From Chthoniobacter flavus (GTDB taxonomy: Bacteria; Verrucomicrobiota; Verrucomicrobiia; Chthoniobacterales; JACTMZ01), in assembly GCA_945878135.1 (NCBI GenBank), contig CAMDUL010000001.1:62001-126000 (forward strand): a DNA stretch of 64,000 nucleotides, given 5' to 3'. The notes below the pieces were generated by a model. The model ran no database searches, was not told the origin of the DNA, and worked only from the letters and a program-made list of their open reading frames with translations. This document shows positions 42,071 through 51,382 of this stretch, in pieces. Position 1 is the first letter of the stretch; each line of letters opens with the position of its first letter. Position numbers and translations under genes: made by a program.

Positions 42071-43129
42071 GTGACCAAGGAAGAATTCCGCGCGGCCGCC
42101 CGCGACGCGGGCTTTGAACTCTGCGGCTTCGCCCGCGCCGACCGGGCACCGCACGCCGACGCCCTCGGTTCCTGGCTGGACGACGGCTGCCAGGCCGGCA
42201 TGGCCTGGATGCAACGGACGCGCGATGAACGCTCCGATCCGCGTCTCTTGCTGCCCGGAGCCCGCACGGTCATCGTCCTCGCTAAAAATTATCTCACCGC
42301 AACCCCGCCCCCGCCTCCGGAGCCGGCGGCCCGCGGCCGGATCGCGCGTTACGCTTGGGGCGCGGACTACCATGACATCCTCCAACCGAGGCTGGCAGGC
42401 CTCGCTGCCAAGCTCGAGGCAGCCGGCGGAGGTCAGCGCTGTTTCGTCGACGGCGGACCCGTGCTGGAACGCGACTGGGCCGCCGCTTGCGGAGTGTCGT
42501 GGCACGGCAAAAGCACGATGGGTCTTCATCCGCAGCTGGGCACGTGGTTCTTCCTTTCCGTCATCCTGACCACGCTCGAATTCGATCCCGAGACCCCGCT
42601 GCCCGACCGCTGCGGGCGCTGCACACGATGTATCGACGCCTGCCCCACGGCCGCCATCACCGCACCTTACCGACTCGACGCACGCCGGTGCCTTTCCTAT
42701 CTGACCATCGAAAACAAGGGGCCCATCCCCGCGGAGTTCCGGCGCGCGCTGGGCGACCGCATTTTCGGCTGCGACGACTGCCTCGTCGCCTGCCCGTGGA
42801 ACCGGTTTGCCACGGCTTCACGCGACGCGCAAATGCAGCCGGAGTCCGGCATTCTCGATCGTCCGCTGCGCGAGTTTCTCTCCCTCGACGATCGCGGTTT
42901 CCGGAACATGTTCCGCGGTTCGCCCATCCTGCGGGCCAAACGTCGCGGTTTCCTCCGCAATGTCTGCGTGGCCCTCGGCAATACCGGCACCGACGACGAC
43001 CTGCCGTCACTGCGCCGCGCCTTGGATGATCCCGAGGAACTCGTGCGCGAGCACGCGACTTGGGCGGTGGCGGAGATCGAAGCGCGCCGTCCGGCTCACC
43101 ATCCGCGCTGCTCGACGGAATCGAGATAG
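42071..43129 (+). CDS. queG: epoxyqueuosine reductase
   Basis: This 352-residue iron-sulfur, cobalamin-dependent enzyme performs the last step of queuosine synthesis in tRNA. Two 4Fe-4S clusters are encoded by CGRCTRCIDACP and CDDCLVACPWN, and the C-terminus has a HEAT-like repeat (RALDDPEELVREHATWAVAE). The start is GTG at 42071, 3 bases after glk. Its last 34 bases overlap the convergent gene at 43096. Confidence 0.95.
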   Translation: MTKEEFRAAARDAGFELCGFARADRAPHADALGSWLDDGCQAGMAWMQRTRDERSDPRLLLPGARTVIVLAKNYLTATPPPPPEPAARGRIARYAWGADYHDILQPRLAGLAAKLEAAGGGQRCFVDGGPVLERDWAAACGVSWHGKSTMGLHPQLGTWFFLSVILTTLEFDPETPLPDRCGRCTRCIDACPTAAITAPYRLDARRCLSYLTIENKGPIPAEFRRALGDRIFGCDDCLVACPWNRFATASRDAQMQPESGILDRPLREFLSLDDRGFRNMFRGSPILRAKRRGFLRNVCVALGNTGTDDDLPSLRRALDDPEELVREHATWAVAEIEARRPAHHPRCSTESR

Positions 43130-44388
43130 CGCGAGATGGCATCGTTCCGCCGCGGCACCGGCTCCGGGGGCGGGACCCGCACCAAAGTTGCCGGTTGTTC
43201 GGCCGGCGCGTTGGCCTGATACCAATTCAAATGGTCGGTGATTTCCGAACTCCGCTCGTCGAGGGCCCAACGAAGATCCCCGGCTTCCTGGAATTTCGGG
43301 ACAAACCCCTTCCGCCGCTTGCGCGACAGATCGTCGAACATCACGCGGTATTCCTCGACCAACGCGGCGTAAAGCGGATGCGCGCGAAAACCGAGCCGCC
43401 GCAATTCCGCCGCGGCCTGCTCCAGTTTGAAACGTCCTTCCGGCGTGCGCGCAAGCTCGACCAATGCCGCCGCAGGATCCATCCCCGCATCCGGTGTCTC
43501 CAGCGACTTCAAGACGGCCGCCAACCTTGCCGCGCACTGCGCGGCCGAAACGAAATCCGTGCGCTGCGGCGCCGCCAAACGCGCCACCGAAAGCGCCCAC
43601 ATCCGCGCCGCCCGTTCGGGCTCGTCGAGCAACTCGGGCCAGGTCTGACCGAAACGCTCCACCGGATCGCGGGACGGTTCCTCCAGCGTGAGGTTCTGCA
43701 GGACGCGGGCCTTGCCGCCCGGCAACTCGGCCAATGCCGTGTAAAGCGCGTAGCTCTGCGCGCCGTAGATCTCGCGCGCCCGGCCGCGCATGGCACCGGC
43801 ATTTTCGCGCAAGAACCGCGTCAGTTTGGGCATCCCCTTTCCTTCCAGGAGTGCGTCGTAGATCGGCGCGCCGGCAGCTGCCTCCCCGCGGGCCAAAGCA
43901 ACCCCCGCCGCGGCGACCAGCCACCAGGGCGGCTCGGTGAAACGGGTTCCGCCGGACTTCTGCTTCCGCAGTGACGCATCGAGGAGCAACGCGCGCACAA
44001 TGCCTTGATCGACCGCGGCCGGGTCCTGCCCGGCGCCCGGGGAGATGTTGACCTCGATCTTGCGCCCCGCGTCCCCCGCGTCGAAAACCTGCACGAAGAC
44101 ACGCGGCTGGCGCAAACGCACTGCATCGCCCGGTGTGAGAATGAGCAAAACCGGATCACCCGTTTCGCGACCGATCCCCAACTCGCGGCGCAAACCTTCG
44201 AGCAAACGATCCGCCCGGCGCGCCAGATCGGAGCGCTCCTGGCGCGTGCCTCCGAACACGGTGAACCGTTTCGACGAACTGACCGTGCGGTTCTCCGGCT
44301 TGAGCAATTCGGGCGCCACGGTCTGCGCCCCCGCCGTCATGACAGCGGCACAGCCGAGACCACAAATCACCAGCCCGATCCGCTTCAC
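43096..44388 (-). CDS. secreted hypothetical protein
   Basis: I do not recognise the family. Starting at GTG 44388 (GTGA overlap with the upstream gene), the 430-residue protein has a signal peptide (KRIGLVICGLGCAAVMTAGA). The mature part is helical and rich in Ala, Arg and Leu, with PPWWLVAAAGVALARGEAA resembling the substrate-side helix of some peptidase-like proteins but no HExxH. It ends three genes downstream of the pseudouridine synthase and overlaps queG tail to tail by 34 bases. Confidence 0.78.
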   Translation of the reverse strand: MKRIGLVICGLGCAAVMTAGAQTVAPELLKPENRTVSSSKRFTVFGGTRQERSDLARRADRLLEGLRRELGIGRETGDPVLLILTPGDAVRLRQPRVFVQVFDAGDAGRKIEVNISPGAGQDPAAVDQGIVRALLLDASLRKQKSGGTRFTEPPWWLVAAAGVALARGEAAAGAPIYDALLEGKGMPKLTRFLRENAGAMRGRAREIYGAQSYALYTALAELPGGKARVLQNLTLEEPSRDPVERFGQTWPELLDEPERAARMWALSVARLAAPQRTDFVSAAQCAARLAAVLKSLETPDAGMDPAAALVELARTPEGRFKLEQAAAELRRLGFRAHPLYAALVEEYRVMFDDLSRKRRKGFVPKFQEAGDLRWALDERSSEITDHLNWYQANAPAEQPATLVRVPPPEPVPRRNDAISRYLDSVEQRGW

Positions 44389-45131
44389 GGCGCCGGGTCC
44401 GACCACCGGAGCGCGACCGACTCGGGATCGATACCGATGTGAGAAGCACGGGCGAATTGGCCCAGAGGTGTGGCGAGCGCTTCGGCCAGACTGTCCATCT
44501 GCTTCTGGACCGGCCAGCCAAGCAGAACCGGCAGGGGGAGGCGCCCGATCGAATAGCGCCGCGGTTGCAGGGTATAGCCTCCGGGTTTCCGCACCGGAGC
44601 GTAATCACCCTCGACAAAGAGATGACCGGCGCCCGGCAACACCAACTCCAGACCGACCCGCAGGTCGCCGCGACCCGGCACGGCGTAGAGTCGTTGTGCC
44701 CGCAACTTGAACGGTGCATCAACACCCGGCAAAGCCACGCCCGAAACAAGCCAGCGGTTGATGTCGGCGGCAGGCAAGGCGAAGGCGCGCGGTTCGGCCG
44801 CGGAAGACGCGTCCTCGAGGAGACCCGTCAGTCGGGCCGAGAGACCTTCATCAGCCGCGACCGGCGGAGGAATGTCATAAGGCGGGAGAAAAGCCAGGAC
44901 GACAGCCGTGGCGAGTCCGCCAAGAACGGCCAGCTTGGCCAGTGCCCCGAAATACTTTCCCCAAGCCAGCGGTGCCCGGGGGTTCTTCATTTTCAGCACA
45001 TCCGTGGGATGCGTGAAGCCGGTCGGCGGCGGGGGGGCGGACGCGACACGCTCCAGCTTTGTCCCGCAACTGTGGCAGTAAACCCGCGTCGGGTCGTTCT
45101 CGTAACCGCAACTTGCACAGTGCAGCCCCAT
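44385..45131 (-). CDS. zinc-ribbon single-pass membrane protein
   Basis: The 248-residue protein begins with a double CxxC ribbon (CASCGYENDPTRVYCHSCGT, residues 5-24), has one transmembrane helix near 61-82, and a 160-residue outer part (ADINRWLVSGVALPG, GAGHLFVEGDYAP). I do not recognise the last part. The layout suggests a cytoplasmic zinc-binding head with a periplasmic domain. It is coupled to the secreted protein gene after it and lies 6 bases after the FmdB gene. Confidence 0.8.
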   Translation of the reverse strand: MGLHCASCGYENDPTRVYCHSCGTKLERVASAPPPPTGFTHPTDVLKMKNPRAPLAWGKYFGALAKLAVLGGLATAVVLAFLPPYDIPPPVAADEGLSARLTGLLEDASSAAEPRAFALPAADINRWLVSGVALPGVDAPFKLRAQRLYAVPGRGDLRVGLELVLPGAGHLFVEGDYAPVRKPGGYTLQPRRYSIGRLPLPVLLGWPVQKQMDSLAEALATPLGQFARASHIGIDPESVALRWSDPAP

Positions 45132-45137
45132 GATCGG

Positions 45138-45494
45138 TCAGGTCTTGGCCGCACCCGAACTGCCGCTCGATGGCGCGCTGCCGCCGGAGGAACCCGGGGA
45201 TGGAGATGGCGCCGGGACGGTCGGCGGCTTGGGCGCCTCCTTCTTTTCGCCCCCCGCGCTCTCGCTCTTCGCGGCTTTCTTGTAGCCTTCGCTCCGGTAG
45301 TCGGTGGTGTAAAAACCGCTTCCTTTGAAAATCAAGCCCGCCCCGGTTCCGAGAAGTCGCTTCACCTCGCCATGACCCCACGGGCTCATCTGGCACTGGG
45401 CTTCGGGACAGGTTTTGAAGGCGTCCGCCTTCATCGACTGGAACACTTCAAAATCCTTCCCGCACTTTTTGCAGTGATAGTCGTAAGTCGGCAT
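45138..45494 (-). CDS. FmdB-family zinc ribbon protein
   Basis: The 118-residue protein starts MPTYDYHCKKCGKDFEVFQS with both cysteines of the first pair, and the second cysteine region is TCPEAQCQ. It then has GTGAGLIFKGSGFYTTDY, the conserved end of the FmdB domain, and a low-complexity Pro/Ser/Gly tail. FmdB proteins are of unknown function; the name comes from a putative regulator of formamidase genes. Confidence 0.9.
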   Translation of the reverse strand: MPTYDYHCKKCGKDFEVFQSMKADAFKTCPEAQCQMSPWGHGEVKRLLGTGAGLIFKGSGFYTTDYRSEGYKKAAKSESAGGEKKEAPKPPTVPAPSPSPGSSGGSAPSSGSSGAAKT

Positions 45495-45518
45495 ACGTCA
45501 GGCAATGCGTCTTATCCC

Positions 45519-46328
45519 TCAATCCGCCCCGCCGGGCAAGCCCGCGGCGACAAACGAAGCCATGTCGCCCGCGAGACCGGCAACCACCCGTTCCTCTCCG
45601 CGCTCGCCGGGGAACGCCAACCCGCAGGCATGCAAGGCGTGGCGCGGCAGCAGCAACTCGGACTGCAGCAACGGAGTCCAGCCCGACTCGATGAAGTCCA
45701 GGTAGGCCTGCTCGCGCCCTCCGTAAATTTTGTCCCCCACCAAGGGGAAGCCGGCCTCGGCCAGATGCACGCGGATCTGGTGGGTGCGACCGGTGAGCGG
45801 GCGCGCCCGCACCAGACTGAACCTTCCCTCGGCGCGCTGGAAGCGTTGCTCCACGGTCACCTCGGTCACCGCCGCGGCCCCACACGGGTCGACACAACGT
45901 TTGAGCCAGATCGGTGAGTCCCGCACCTCGCCTTGCCGCACCAATGGGGCATCGACCACGGTCCGGTTCCAGTCCGGCCAGCCGCGCACCACGGCGAGGT
46001 ACTCCTTGGCGATCTCCCCTCTTTGCATGGCCAAGCCCAACCGCCGCGCCCCATTCCGGGTCAGAGCCAGCAACACCAACCCGCTCGTCTCGCGGTCGAG
46101 ACGGGTGATGATCGACACCTGACCGCGATTGGCCAGCTCGTAAGCCAGCAAGGCCCGCAACCCGTCCCACAAGGTCGGCACGCCGTCCGGCCGCGTCGGA
46201 TGGGTCAGCAATCCCGCCGGTTTGTCCACCACCATCCAGTCGGTTCCCTCGGCCACCACCCGGAAGTTGTCTTGCGCCTGGCGCGCCGCGCGGGAAATCT
46301 CGTCATTCTCATGATCAGCCTGCGACAT
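45519..46328 (-). CDS. RluA-family RNA pseudouridine synthase
   Basis: The 269-residue enzyme has the catalytic motif ITRLDRETSGLVLLAL (active Asp in RLD) and the family ends RPLTGRTHQIRVHLAEAGFP, plus VVDKPAGLLTHPT. It converts uridine to pseudouridine in rRNA or tRNA; the site is not predictable and there is no S4 domain. The ATG at 46328 lies 18 bases inside the divergent ABC gene, so the two genes overlap head to head. Confidence 0.92.
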   Translation of the reverse strand: MSQADHENDEISRAARQAQDNFRVVAEGTDWMVVDKPAGLLTHPTRPDGVPTLWDGLRALLAYELANRGQVSIITRLDRETSGLVLLALTRNGARRLGLAMQRGEIAKEYLAVVRGWPDWNRTVVDAPLVRQGEVRDSPIWLKRCVDPCGAAAVTEVTVEQRFQRAEGRFSLVRARPLTGRTHQIRVHLAEAGFPLVGDKIYGGREQAYLDFIESGWTPLLQSELLLPRHALHACGLAFPGERGEERVVAGLAGDMASFVAAGLPGGAD

Positions 46329-46976
46329 GTCTCCCGCGTTTATCCCTCGCCCGCCGGCGAAGTGCACGCTTTGCGCGACCTGAGTCTGGACATCGCGCCG
46401 GCCGATTTTGTCGCCGTCACCGGGCCGAGCGGTTGCGGCAAAAGCACACTGCTCAACCTGCTCGGCGGCCTCGACCAACCGACATCCGGCGAGATCAGCG
46501 TTGACGGACTCGCCCTGCACCGCGCGGGGGAAGCGAGCCTCACCGCGTATCGGCGCGGACGTCTGGGCATCGTTTTCCAATTCTTCAATCTTCTCCCCGC
46601 CATGACCGCGGTTGAGAATGTCGAGTTGCCTCTCCTCCTCCGCGGCGACCGGGCCCGCGAGGCCCGAGCCCGTGCGGCCGCGATGCTCGACTTGGTCGGA
46701 CTCACACCGCGCGCCGGGGCCTTCCCCCACCAGATGAGCGGCGGCGAAATGCAACGCACCGCCATCGCCCGGGCCCTCGTGCATGGACCCGCCCTCCTGC
46801 TGGCGGACGAACCCACCGGCAATCTCGATTCGGACAACGCGGCCCTCGTGCTCGAACTCTTCCAAAAGATTGCCTCCCAGCGCCTCGTCACTCTAATAAT
46901 TGTCACCCACAGCCCCGCCGCCGCCGCCGTCGCCCACCGGCAGATCGCATTGGTCGACGGACGGCTCGCCGCCTGA
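46311..46976 (+). CDS. ABC transporter ATP-binding protein (LolD/MacB type)
   Basis: The 221-residue ATPase has Walker A GPSGCGKSTLLNLLGG, Q-loop FQFFNLLP, signature MSGGEMQRTAIARAL, Walker B LLLADEPTGNLD and the switch His in VTHS. It belongs to the group that serves LolCE lipoprotein release or MacB-type complexes. No permease lies beside it, so its partner is elsewhere. It is followed by lpxC-fabZ after 16 bases, which hints at an envelope role. Confidence 0.9.
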   Translation: MISLRHVSRVYPSPAGEVHALRDLSLDIAPADFVAVTGPSGCGKSTLLNLLGGLDQPTSGEISVDGLALHRAGEASLTAYRRGRLGIVFQFFNLLPAMTAVENVELPLLLRGDRAREARARAAAMLDLVGLTPRAGAFPHQMSGGEMQRTAIARALVHGPALLLADEPTGNLDSDNAALVLELFQKIASQRLVTLIIVTHSPAAAAVAHRQIALVDGRLAA

Positions 46977-46992
46977 TCCGCCCGTCTTTTTC

Positions 46993-48300
46993 ATGCAAAA
47001 GCAACACACCCTCGCCTCGTCCGCCTCGCTCGCGGGCGTCTCGCTCCACAACGGCGAAAAGGTCACCCTCACGCTGCACCCTGCCCCGGTCGACCACGGC
47101 TTCAAGTTCCGCCGGTCCGACCTCAAGGACCAGCCGACCGTCGACGCCCTTGCGGCCAATGTCCGCACCGTCGAGCGCGCCACCACGCTGGTCGAAGGCA
47201 ATGTCAAGGTTCACACCGTCGAGCACGTTCTCTCCGCCCTGACCGGTCTCGGGGTGGACAACGCCATCATCGAAATGGACGCCATGGAACCGCCCATCGG
47301 GGACGGCAGCGCCGCACCCTATGTCGCGCTGGTCCAAAAAGCCGGCATCGTCGCGCAGGACGCGCCCCGCCGCTATTGCGAGATCCGCGAACCCGTCGCC
47401 ATCCAGACCAACAACGGCTCGATCCTCGTCATCCTGCCCGACACAAAGTTCCGCGTTTCCTGCACCCAAGCGGGACCCAACGGCACCTTCACCCAATACC
47501 TCAGCCTCGAGATTACGCCGGAAACCTACGAGAAGGATATCGCACCCGCCCGCACTTTCGTCCACTACGAGGACGTCGAGCCGCTCATGGAGAAAGGTCT
47601 CATCCGCGGAGGGAGCCTCGAGAATGCCATCGTCATCCGCGACAATTCGGTCCTGAGCAAAGAACCCCTGCGCTTCGAGGACGAATTCGTCCGCCACAAA
47701 ATCCTCGATATCATCGGCGACCTCACCCTCGTCGGGCGTCCGCTCCTCGGTCATGTCGTCGCCGTGCGCCCCGGCCACGGACCGAACACCGAACTGGCCG
47801 CCGCCATCGCCAAACAGCATGCCACCATGATGGCCATGATTCCGCCGGCCATCCTGCCCGTCGGCGAACGGGTTCTCCCCACCACGGAGATCATGAAGAT
47901 TCTTCCTCACCGGTATCCCTTCCTCATGGTCGACCGCATCGTCGCCTTCGAAGGCGACACCAAGTGCACCGGCGTGAAGTCCGTGACGATCAACGAACCA
48001 TTCTTCCAAGGCCACTTCCCCAACCACCCCGTCATGCCCGGCGTGCTGCAGGTCGAGGCCATGGCGCAGGTGGCCAGCATCCTCATGATGCTCAACACGC
48101 AGAACTCCGGCAAAATCGGCTACTTCATGAGCGCCGACGAGGTGAAATTCCGCAAGCCCGTCTTCCCCGGCGACACCCTCTTCATCCATTGCGAGCTGAC
48201 CCGCTCGCGCAAGACCATGGCCCGCGCCGCCTGCTCCTGCACGGTCAACGGCGAGATCGTCAGCGAAGGCAACCTCCTCTTCGGCCTCGTCTCCGAATGA
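46993..48300 (+). CDS. bifunctional LpxC deacetylase / FabZ dehydratase
   Basis: The 435-residue protein joins LpxC (about 1-280) to FabZ (about 290-435). The LpxC half has the zinc motif VHTVEHVLSAL and the GDLTLVGRPLLGHV segment. The FabZ half has EIMKILPHRYPFLMVDRI and the catalytic NHPVMPG after GHFP. LpxC commits UDP-acyl-GlcNAc to lipid A; FabZ dehydrates beta-hydroxyacyl-ACP. The fusion is known in Bacteroidota and some PVC bacteria. lpxA follows with an ATGA overlap. Confidence 0.95.
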   Translation: MQKQHTLASSASLAGVSLHNGEKVTLTLHPAPVDHGFKFRRSDLKDQPTVDALAANVRTVERATTLVEGNVKVHTVEHVLSALTGLGVDNAIIEMDAMEPPIGDGSAAPYVALVQKAGIVAQDAPRRYCEIREPVAIQTNNGSILVILPDTKFRVSCTQAGPNGTFTQYLSLEITPETYEKDIAPARTFVHYEDVEPLMEKGLIRGGSLENAIVIRDNSVLSKEPLRFEDEFVRHKILDIIGDLTLVGRPLLGHVVAVRPGHGPNTELAAAIAKQHATMMAMIPPAILPVGERVLPTTEIMKILPHRYPFLMVDRIVAFEGDTKCTGVKSVTINEPFFQGHFPNHPVMPGVLQVEAMAQVASILMMLNTQNSGKIGYFMSADEVKFRKPVFPGDTLFIHCELTRSRKTMARAACSCTVNGEIVSEGNLLFGLVSE

Positions 48301-49064
48301 TCCACCCCACCGCCATCGTCGATCCCGCCGCCGAGATCGCGTCCGGCGCCCGCATCGGTCCCTACTGCGTCATCGGACCGGGGGTCGTCATCGCCGACGA
48401 CACCGAACTCCAGCACCATGTCACCGTGATGGGTCCGACAAAAATCGGCAGGAGCAATTTTTTCTTCGCTTGCACGTCGATCGGGCAAAGAACCCAGGAT
48501 CTCAAATACGCCGGCGAGCCCACGTATCTGGAAATCGGCGACGGCAACACCTTCCGCGAATTCTGCACCGTCAACCGCGGCACTCTCCCGCGGACCAGGA
48601 CCGTCATCGGGAACGGCGGGAATTTCCTCGCCTACTCCCACATCGCCCACGACTGCATCGTGGGGAACAATGTCATATTTTCCAACAACGGCACCCTGGC
48701 CGGACATGTCGAAGTCGGCGACCACGCCGTCATCGGCGGCCTCACCGCCATCCACCAATTCTGCCGTGTCGGTCGCCACGCCATCACCGGCGGCTGTTCC
48801 AAGATCGTGCAGGACGTCCCCCCGTTTTTCATCGCCGACGGCAATCCGGCCGAGATCCGGGGCATCAACCAAGTCGGCCTGGAACGGGCCGGCTTTCCTG
48901 CCGAAACCATCCGTGCCCTCAAGGAAGCCTACCGCATCCTTTACCGCGGCAACCTCAACGTGAAGCAATCGGTCGAAACCATCCGCGAGGAACTTCCCGA
49001 CCTCCCCGAACTGGCCGAACTCGGCCGTTTCATCGAATCCAGCCAGCGCGGCATCATCCGCTGA
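48297..49064 (+). CDS. lpxA: UDP-N-acetylglucosamine acyltransferase
   Basis: The 255-residue product is a left-handed beta-helix acyltransferase: hexapeptide repeats throughout, MIHPTAIVDPAAEIASGARI at the start, the catalytic His in the AYSHIAHDC segment, and GLTAIHQFCRVGRHA. It adds a 3-hydroxyacyl chain to UDP-GlcNAc, the step before LpxC. It overlaps lpxC-fabZ by 4 bases, forming a lipid A operon. Confidence 0.96.
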   Translation: MIHPTAIVDPAAEIASGARIGPYCVIGPGVVIADDTELQHHVTVMGPTKIGRSNFFFACTSIGQRTQDLKYAGEPTYLEIGDGNTFREFCTVNRGTLPRTRTVIGNGGNFLAYSHIAHDCIVGNNVIFSNNGTLAGHVEVGDHAVIGGLTAIHQFCRVGRHAITGGCSKIVQDVPPFFIADGNPAEIRGINQVGLERAGFPAETIRALKEAYRILYRGNLNVKQSVETIREELPDLPELAELGRFIESSQRGIIR

Positions 49065-49080
49065 GTTCCCCCACGGGCGC

Positions 49081-49110
49081 AAAAAAGGAGGCGGCCCTGG
49101 GGCCGCCTCC
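49081..49110 (-). terminator. rho-independent terminator
   Basis: A perfect 11-bp stem with a 2-base loop (49087-49097 and 49100-49110; GGAGGCGGCCC with its complement) is followed on the minus strand by six T residues. It should end the transcript of the small gene at 49137-49283. Confidence 0.85.
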
Positions 49111-49136
49111 GTGAAGTGTCTGCTCGGAGCAGGTGT

Positions 49137-49283
49137 TTAGCTCTGTGTGCCTTGTTCCGTTTTGTCTTTGGCTTTTTCGCCGCTGGCGGGACAGGACCCG
49201 CAGCCGCTGCCTCCGGCAAAAGTGGTGGTGGCAAAAGCGGCCGTTGTCACGGCCGCCACAGCGATGGTCAGGAACAGTTTCAT
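49137..49283 (-). CDS. tiny secreted cysteine-containing protein
   Basis: This 48-residue peptide has a signal sequence (MKLFLTIAVAAVTTAAFATT) and a mature end with GGSGCGSCPASGEKA. The CGSC pair could bind a metal or form a disulfide. No lipobox is clear. It has its own terminator and lies just past the pyrophosphatase gene. I do not know the family. Confidence 0.65.
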   Translation of the reverse strand: MKLFLTIAVAAVTTAAFATTTFAGGSGCGSCPASGEKAKDKTEQGTQS

Positions 49284-49354
49284 ATCAAGGGGTAAGACTC
49301 GCGGAATCCCCCGGATGTTCAATCTTTTTCCGCCATGCCCTGGGGCTGGGCTGT

Positions 49355-51361
49355 CTACTTGAGGAGCGGAGCAATGACGAGAGCCACGATGGACATCACG
49401 TTGATGAGGATGTTCATTGCCGGACCCGACGTGTCCTTGAGGGGGTCCCCCACGGTGTCGCCGACCACGCAGGCTTTGTGGGCGTCGGAGTTTTTGCCGC
49501 CGTAGTGGCCGTGTTCGACATATTTCTTGGCATTGTCCCAAGCCCCGCCGGAATTCGCGCTGAAAAGCGCGAGCAACACGCCGCTGAGGAGAGCCCCCAC
49601 CAGCATGCCGCCCAAAGTCGTGGCTCCGAGACTGAAGCCGACCACGGCCGGAGACCCGATGGCCACGCTGGCCGGGAGGATCATGCGCTTGATCGCCGCG
49701 TCGGTGGCGATGCGCACGCAGGAGGCCGGATCGGGCTTGCCGGTGCCTTCGAGCAGTCCGGGGATTTCGCGGAACTGGCGGCGGATTTCTTCGATCATTT
49801 CCTGCGCGGCCTCGCCGACCGCGGTCATGGAAAGCGCGCTGACCAGAAACGGGATAAAGCCGCCGATGAAAATGCCCGTGAGGACACGCGGGTCGGAAAG
49901 AAGCAACTGGAAGCCGGGGTTGTTGATCTTCACCACGTTGATGAAGGCGGCGATGATGGCCAAAGCGGCGAAGGATGCCGCACCGATGGCGAAACCTTTG
50001 CCGATCGCCGCGGTGGTGTTGCCCACCTCGTCGAGCGTGTCGGTGATGGCCCGCGTCTGCTTGCCCATGCCCGCCATTTCGGCGATGCCGCCCGCGTTGT
50101 CGGCGATCGGACCATAGGCGTCGATGCTCATCGTGATACCGATGGTGGCGAGCATACCGACGGCGGCGATTCCCACCCCGTAGAGGCCGGCGAAGTGGCT
50201 GGCACCGAGAATGACGAATGCCACCACGGCCAGGGGAATAACGACCGAGAACATGCCGACGGCCATCCCGCGGATCATGACCGTGGCCACCCCGGTCAGG
50301 GCGGCTTTGGCGATCGACTTCATCGGCGCTCCGCCGGTGTAGTATTCGGTGGATAGTCCGATGGCGATGCCGCCGATCGAACCCATGAGGACGCAAAGCC
50401 AGACTTTGAGGTCGACGCCGAGCTGGGTGATGACACCGGCGGCAAGCAGGACGAAGAGGATGGCCGCCCCGATCGTGCCGGTGCGCAAGGCGCGGGCCGG
50501 CTGGCTGTTGGCGGAGAGTTTGACCAGGCCGATACCGACCAGGGAGCAGATCAAGCCCGTCGCAGCGAGGGCCAGGGGCAGGAACATCAGGTTGCCGCGC
50601 GCGGCGGCAAGGGTCTCCCACTGGGCAATGGTCAGCGTGGCGGCAATGGCCATCGAGGCGATCATCGCGTTGCAGTAAGACTCGAAGAGGTCCGAGCCCA
50701 TACCGGCCACGTCGCCGACGTTGTCGCCCACGTTGTCGGCGATGACGCCGGGATTGCGCGGGTCATCCTCGGGGATGCCGGACTCGACTTTGCCGACAAG
50801 ATCGGCTCCGACGTCGGCCGCCTTGGTGAAGATGCCGCCGCCGATGCGGTAGAAGATGGCGACGAGGGAAGCACCCATGGCGAAACCGTGGATGACGTGC
50901 ACGTCTTTCTCCGATTCGCCGAAGAAGAGGAACAACCCGCCCACGCCGAGCAGGCCCATGGACGCCACGGTCAATCCCATGATGGACCCGCCGAAGAACG
51001 CGGTGGTCAGCGCCGCGCCGGATCCCTTGCCGTTCGCGGCCAGCGCGGTGCGCACGTTGACGTGCGTCGCGGAATACATACCGATGAAACCGGCCAGCGA
51101 GGAGGCCGCCGCCCCAAGGAAGAAGGCCATGGATTCCCACGGATCCTTGAGGATGAGGAGTCCCCCGACAACGATGGCGAAACCGCCGATGAGGAGCAGT
51201 TCCCGGCGCATGAAGACCATGGCGCCGTCGTGGATCTGGCCGGCGATCTCGGCGACGCGGCCCTCGCCGCCGGGTTCGAGAACGATGCGGCGGTAAGTGA
51301 TGAAAGCCACGGCCAGGCCGGCCAGGCCGAGCAGCGGGACGATGAAGTGGAGATTATCCAT
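49355..51361 (-). CDS. hppA: membrane-bound ion-translocating pyrophosphatase
   Basis: The 668-residue polytopic enzyme couples pyrophosphate hydrolysis to proton or sodium pumping. The substrate motif [40 protein letters not shown], and the late [15 protein letters not shown] are intact. In the K+ determinant region it reads [10 protein letters not shown], with Ala where K+-independent pumps have Lys, so it is of the K+-dependent type. Whether it moves H+ or Na+ cannot be settled by eye. Confidence 0.95.
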   Translation of the reverse strand: MDNLHFIVPLLGLAGLAVAFITYRRIVLEPGGEGRVAEIAGQIHDGAMVFMRRELLLIGGFAIVVGGLLILKDPWESMAFFLGAAASSLAGFIGMYSATHVNVRTALAANGKGSGAALTTAFFGGSIMGLTVASMGLLGVGGLFLFFGESEKDVHVIHGFAMGASLVAIFYRIGGGIFTKAADVGADLVGKVESGIPEDDPRNPGVIADNVGDNVGDVAGMGSDLFESYCNAMIASMAIAATLTIAQWETLAAARGNLMFLPLALAATGLICSLVGIGLVKLSANSQPARALRTGTIGAAILFVLLAAGVITQLGVDLKVWLCVLMGSIGGIAIGLSTEYYTGGAPMKSIAKAALTGVATVMIRGMAVGMFSVVIPLAVVAFVILGASHFAGLYGVGIAAVGMLATIGITMSIDAYGPIADNAGGIAEMAGMGKQTRAITDTLDEVGNTTAAIGKGFAIGAASFAALAIIAAFINVVKINNPGFQLLLSDPRVLTGIFIGGFIPFLVSALSMTAVGEAAQEMIEEIRRQFREIPGLLEGTGKPDPASCVRIATDAAIKRMILPASVAIGSPAVVGFSLGATTLGGMLVGALLSGVLLALFSANSGGAWDNAKKYVEHGHYGGKNSDAHKACVVGDTVGDPLKDTSGPAMNILINVMSIVALVIAPLLK

Positions 51362-51382
51362 AAGATAGGAAGGAGATCCGGT

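Noticed and set aside
46903-48189. 428-codon antisense frame opposite lpxC-fabZ
   Set aside because: It mirrors a certain gene and its product is low-complexity in His, Asp and Gly, as complement-strand shadows are.
49065-49110. Terminator of the plus-strand lpxA operon
   Set aside because: The hairpin has its T-run only on the minus strand; on the plus strand it is followed by GTGAAGTG.
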